Assembly (NCBI RefSeq): GCF_004116955.1
Contig: NZ_CP026362.1
Location: forward strand, 2,738,501-2,802,500
Reading direction: 5' to 3'
DNA from: Bacillus vallismortis
Lineage (GTDB): Bacteria; Bacillota; Bacilli; Bacillales; Bacillaceae
Length of the DNA stretch: 64,000 nt
The notes under the pieces are model-generated. The model was not told the DNA's origin, searched no databases, and worked only from the letters and a program-made list of their open reading frames with translations. A program made the translations under genes and the position numbers. Positions 63,068-64,000 of this stretch are shown one piece after another; within the stretch, counting starts at the first letter, position 1; every line of letters starts with the position of its first letter.

Positions 63068-64000
63068 CTATATATGTTTGACGAAATATCGTCTCAATCC
63101 ATAATTCGCTATAACTTGCTGCTGAATTTGAGATGTCCCTTCAATGATCTCCAATACTTTGGCTTCTCTGTACAGGCGGGCAGCTGAATGATCTCTGCTG
63201 AAGCCGCTTCCTCCATGGATCTGCACATTTGAATTGGTAATCTCAACAGCAACCTTTGAAGTGAAATATTTCGCGATAGACGTTTCCGTCACGGCCTCTG
63301 GATCTTGTTTCATCCGCATTTCGCCGGCTTTCATACATAACGAGCGGGCTGCATGCAGCTGTGTTACGGCATCACCGATCATTCCTTTAATCATTTGATG
63401 TTTGTAGAGCTTCTCTCCGAATTGGCTTCTCTTCCGTGAGTATGTTACTAAAGAATCGACGGCTTCCTGTGCAATCGCCAATCCGGCCCATGCCACACTG
63501 TATCTGCCATGATCCAAAGCCAAATTAACGATGTAACTAAAACCGCCCCCGATTGGCCCTAATATCTGGTCTTCAGAAACCTCTACGCTGTCAAACTCTA
63601 TTTCCGCAAGATAAGAAGCTCTATTGGCCATCATGCCTTCCATTTTTTTTACCGTTACGCCGCTCTGGCGGCTGTCTACAATAAAGGCTGTAACCACTTC
63701 TCCATCACGGGCTATAACCAGAAAAAAGTCAGCAATGGCGCCAAAGGAAATCCATTTTTTTCTGCCGCTGATGACATAGCAGCTTCCGTTTTTTGTATAC
63801 GATGTTTCAATGTGGTTTGCGTCTGAACCAATGTTTGGTTCAGACAATGCAAACGCTCCGATTTTCTCTCCTTTTCCGATGGGGACAAGCCATTCTTCTT
63901 TTTGGCGCTCAGTACCGTACCGCAGCAGAGATTCACCGACTAACGAATTCACAGTCAAAAGGGTTCGAATATTACAGCACGCTTTACCTGCTTGTTCAGT
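63068..64000 (-). CDS. Acyl-CoA dehydrogenase-type enzyme for ACP-bound extender synthesis, 5' end cut by window
   Basis: The frame is open to the window edge (preceding residues TEQAGKACCNIRTLL fit the family), so ~310 C-terminal residues are seen. Acyl-CoA dehydrogenase landmarks: FALSEPNIGSD (flavin/substrate), RKKWISFGAIADFFLV, RSQFGEKLYKHQMIK, and the catalytic-base region QIHGGSGFSRDHSAARLYREAKVLEIIEGTSQIQQ. A dehydrogenase of this family oxidises glyceryl-ACP toward hydroxymalonyl-ACP in the zwittermicin and FK520-type pathways. Its stop is 21 bp before amiI, so it is co-transcribed. The other steps (ACP, hydroxyacyl dehydrogenase) should lie just beyond the window. Confidence 0.88.
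   Translation of the reverse strand, partial: TEQAGKACCNIRTLLTVNSLVGESLLRYGTERQKEEWLVPIGKGEKIGAFALSEPNIGSDANHIETSYTKNGSCYVISGRKKWISFGAIADFFLVIARDGEVVTAFIVDSRQSGVTVKKMEGMMANRASYLAEIEFDSVEVSEDQILGPIGGGFSYIVNLALDHGRYSVAWAGLAIAQEAVDSLVTYSRKRSQFGEKLYKHQMIKGMIGDAVTQLHAARSLCMKAGEMRMKQDPEAVTETSIAKYFTSKVAVEITNSNVQIHGGSGFSRDHSAARLYREAKVLEIIEGTSQIQQQVIANYGLRRYFVKHI

Overview
The window is chromosomal DNA from the Bacillus subtilis species complex. A run of genes is recognisable from strain 168: yeeK, yeeI, rapH/phrH, yeeF/yezG, rlmCD (yefA), dgkB (yerQ), swrC (yerP), yerO, gatCAB, opuE and sapB. The sequence is close to 168 but not identical, and foreign blocks interrupt the synteny. AGGAGG-type ribosome sites and strong hairpin/T-tract terminators fit a low-GC Firmicute.

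Region by region. 1-8300: a partial amidohydrolase, the repeat spore-coat protein YeeK, the YebC-family protein YeeI, the RapH/PhrH quorum-sensing pair (phrH is a small overlapping gene), an alpha/beta hydrolase, a CotF-like protein, a DUF421 membrane protein, a Cys-rich metal-binding protein and an anchored extracytoplasmic protein. 8300-16100: an accessory island with a PD-(D/E)XK-like protein, the LXG toxin/immunity pair YeeF/YezG, a decayed gene, a secreted protein, an IS1182-family element flanked by a duplicated terminator palindrome, a 30-codon membrane peptide and an orphan Phr-type peptide carrying SRNMT. 16100-28900: conserved core (rRNA methylation, lipid kinase, the surfactin exporter SwrC and its regulator, Glu-tRNA amidotransferase, osmoregulated proline uptake, an MgtC-family protein).

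28900-64000 is the centrepiece: a giant NRPS/PKS cluster read on the minus strand. Its genes overlap or nearly touch. Domain order in transcription order is: acyl-CoA dehydrogenase (cut by the window end); C-A-PCP-KS-AT-KR-ACP-C; half C-A-PCP; KS-AT-KR-ACP; KS-AT-ACP-KS-AT-KR-ACP; KS-AT-ACP-C-FkbH-ACP; then a small-molecule kinase. A secreted alkaline phosphatase lies convergently at the far side of an IS3-family element. By eye the first A domain has an asparagine code. The chain Asn + unusual extender + KR, amino acid, then four malonyl modules with KR on the first and third, reproduces the skeleton of the amicoumacin dihydroisocoumarin antibiotics. I therefore assign the genes as amiI-amiO (family assignment strong, individual symbols from memory).

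The most interesting points are inside the assembly line. One AT has lost its catalytic serine (GRGFG). The AmiI AT has GYSFG and lacks the malonyl HAFH signature. The last protein ends in a condensation domain with HNxxxDG fused to a complete FkbH glyceryl-loading unit and a second ACP, with no thioesterase. AmiJ starts with half a condensation domain. Kinase and phosphatase look like an inactivate-then-reactivate self-protection pair. Both insertion sequences sit exactly at intrinsic terminators.
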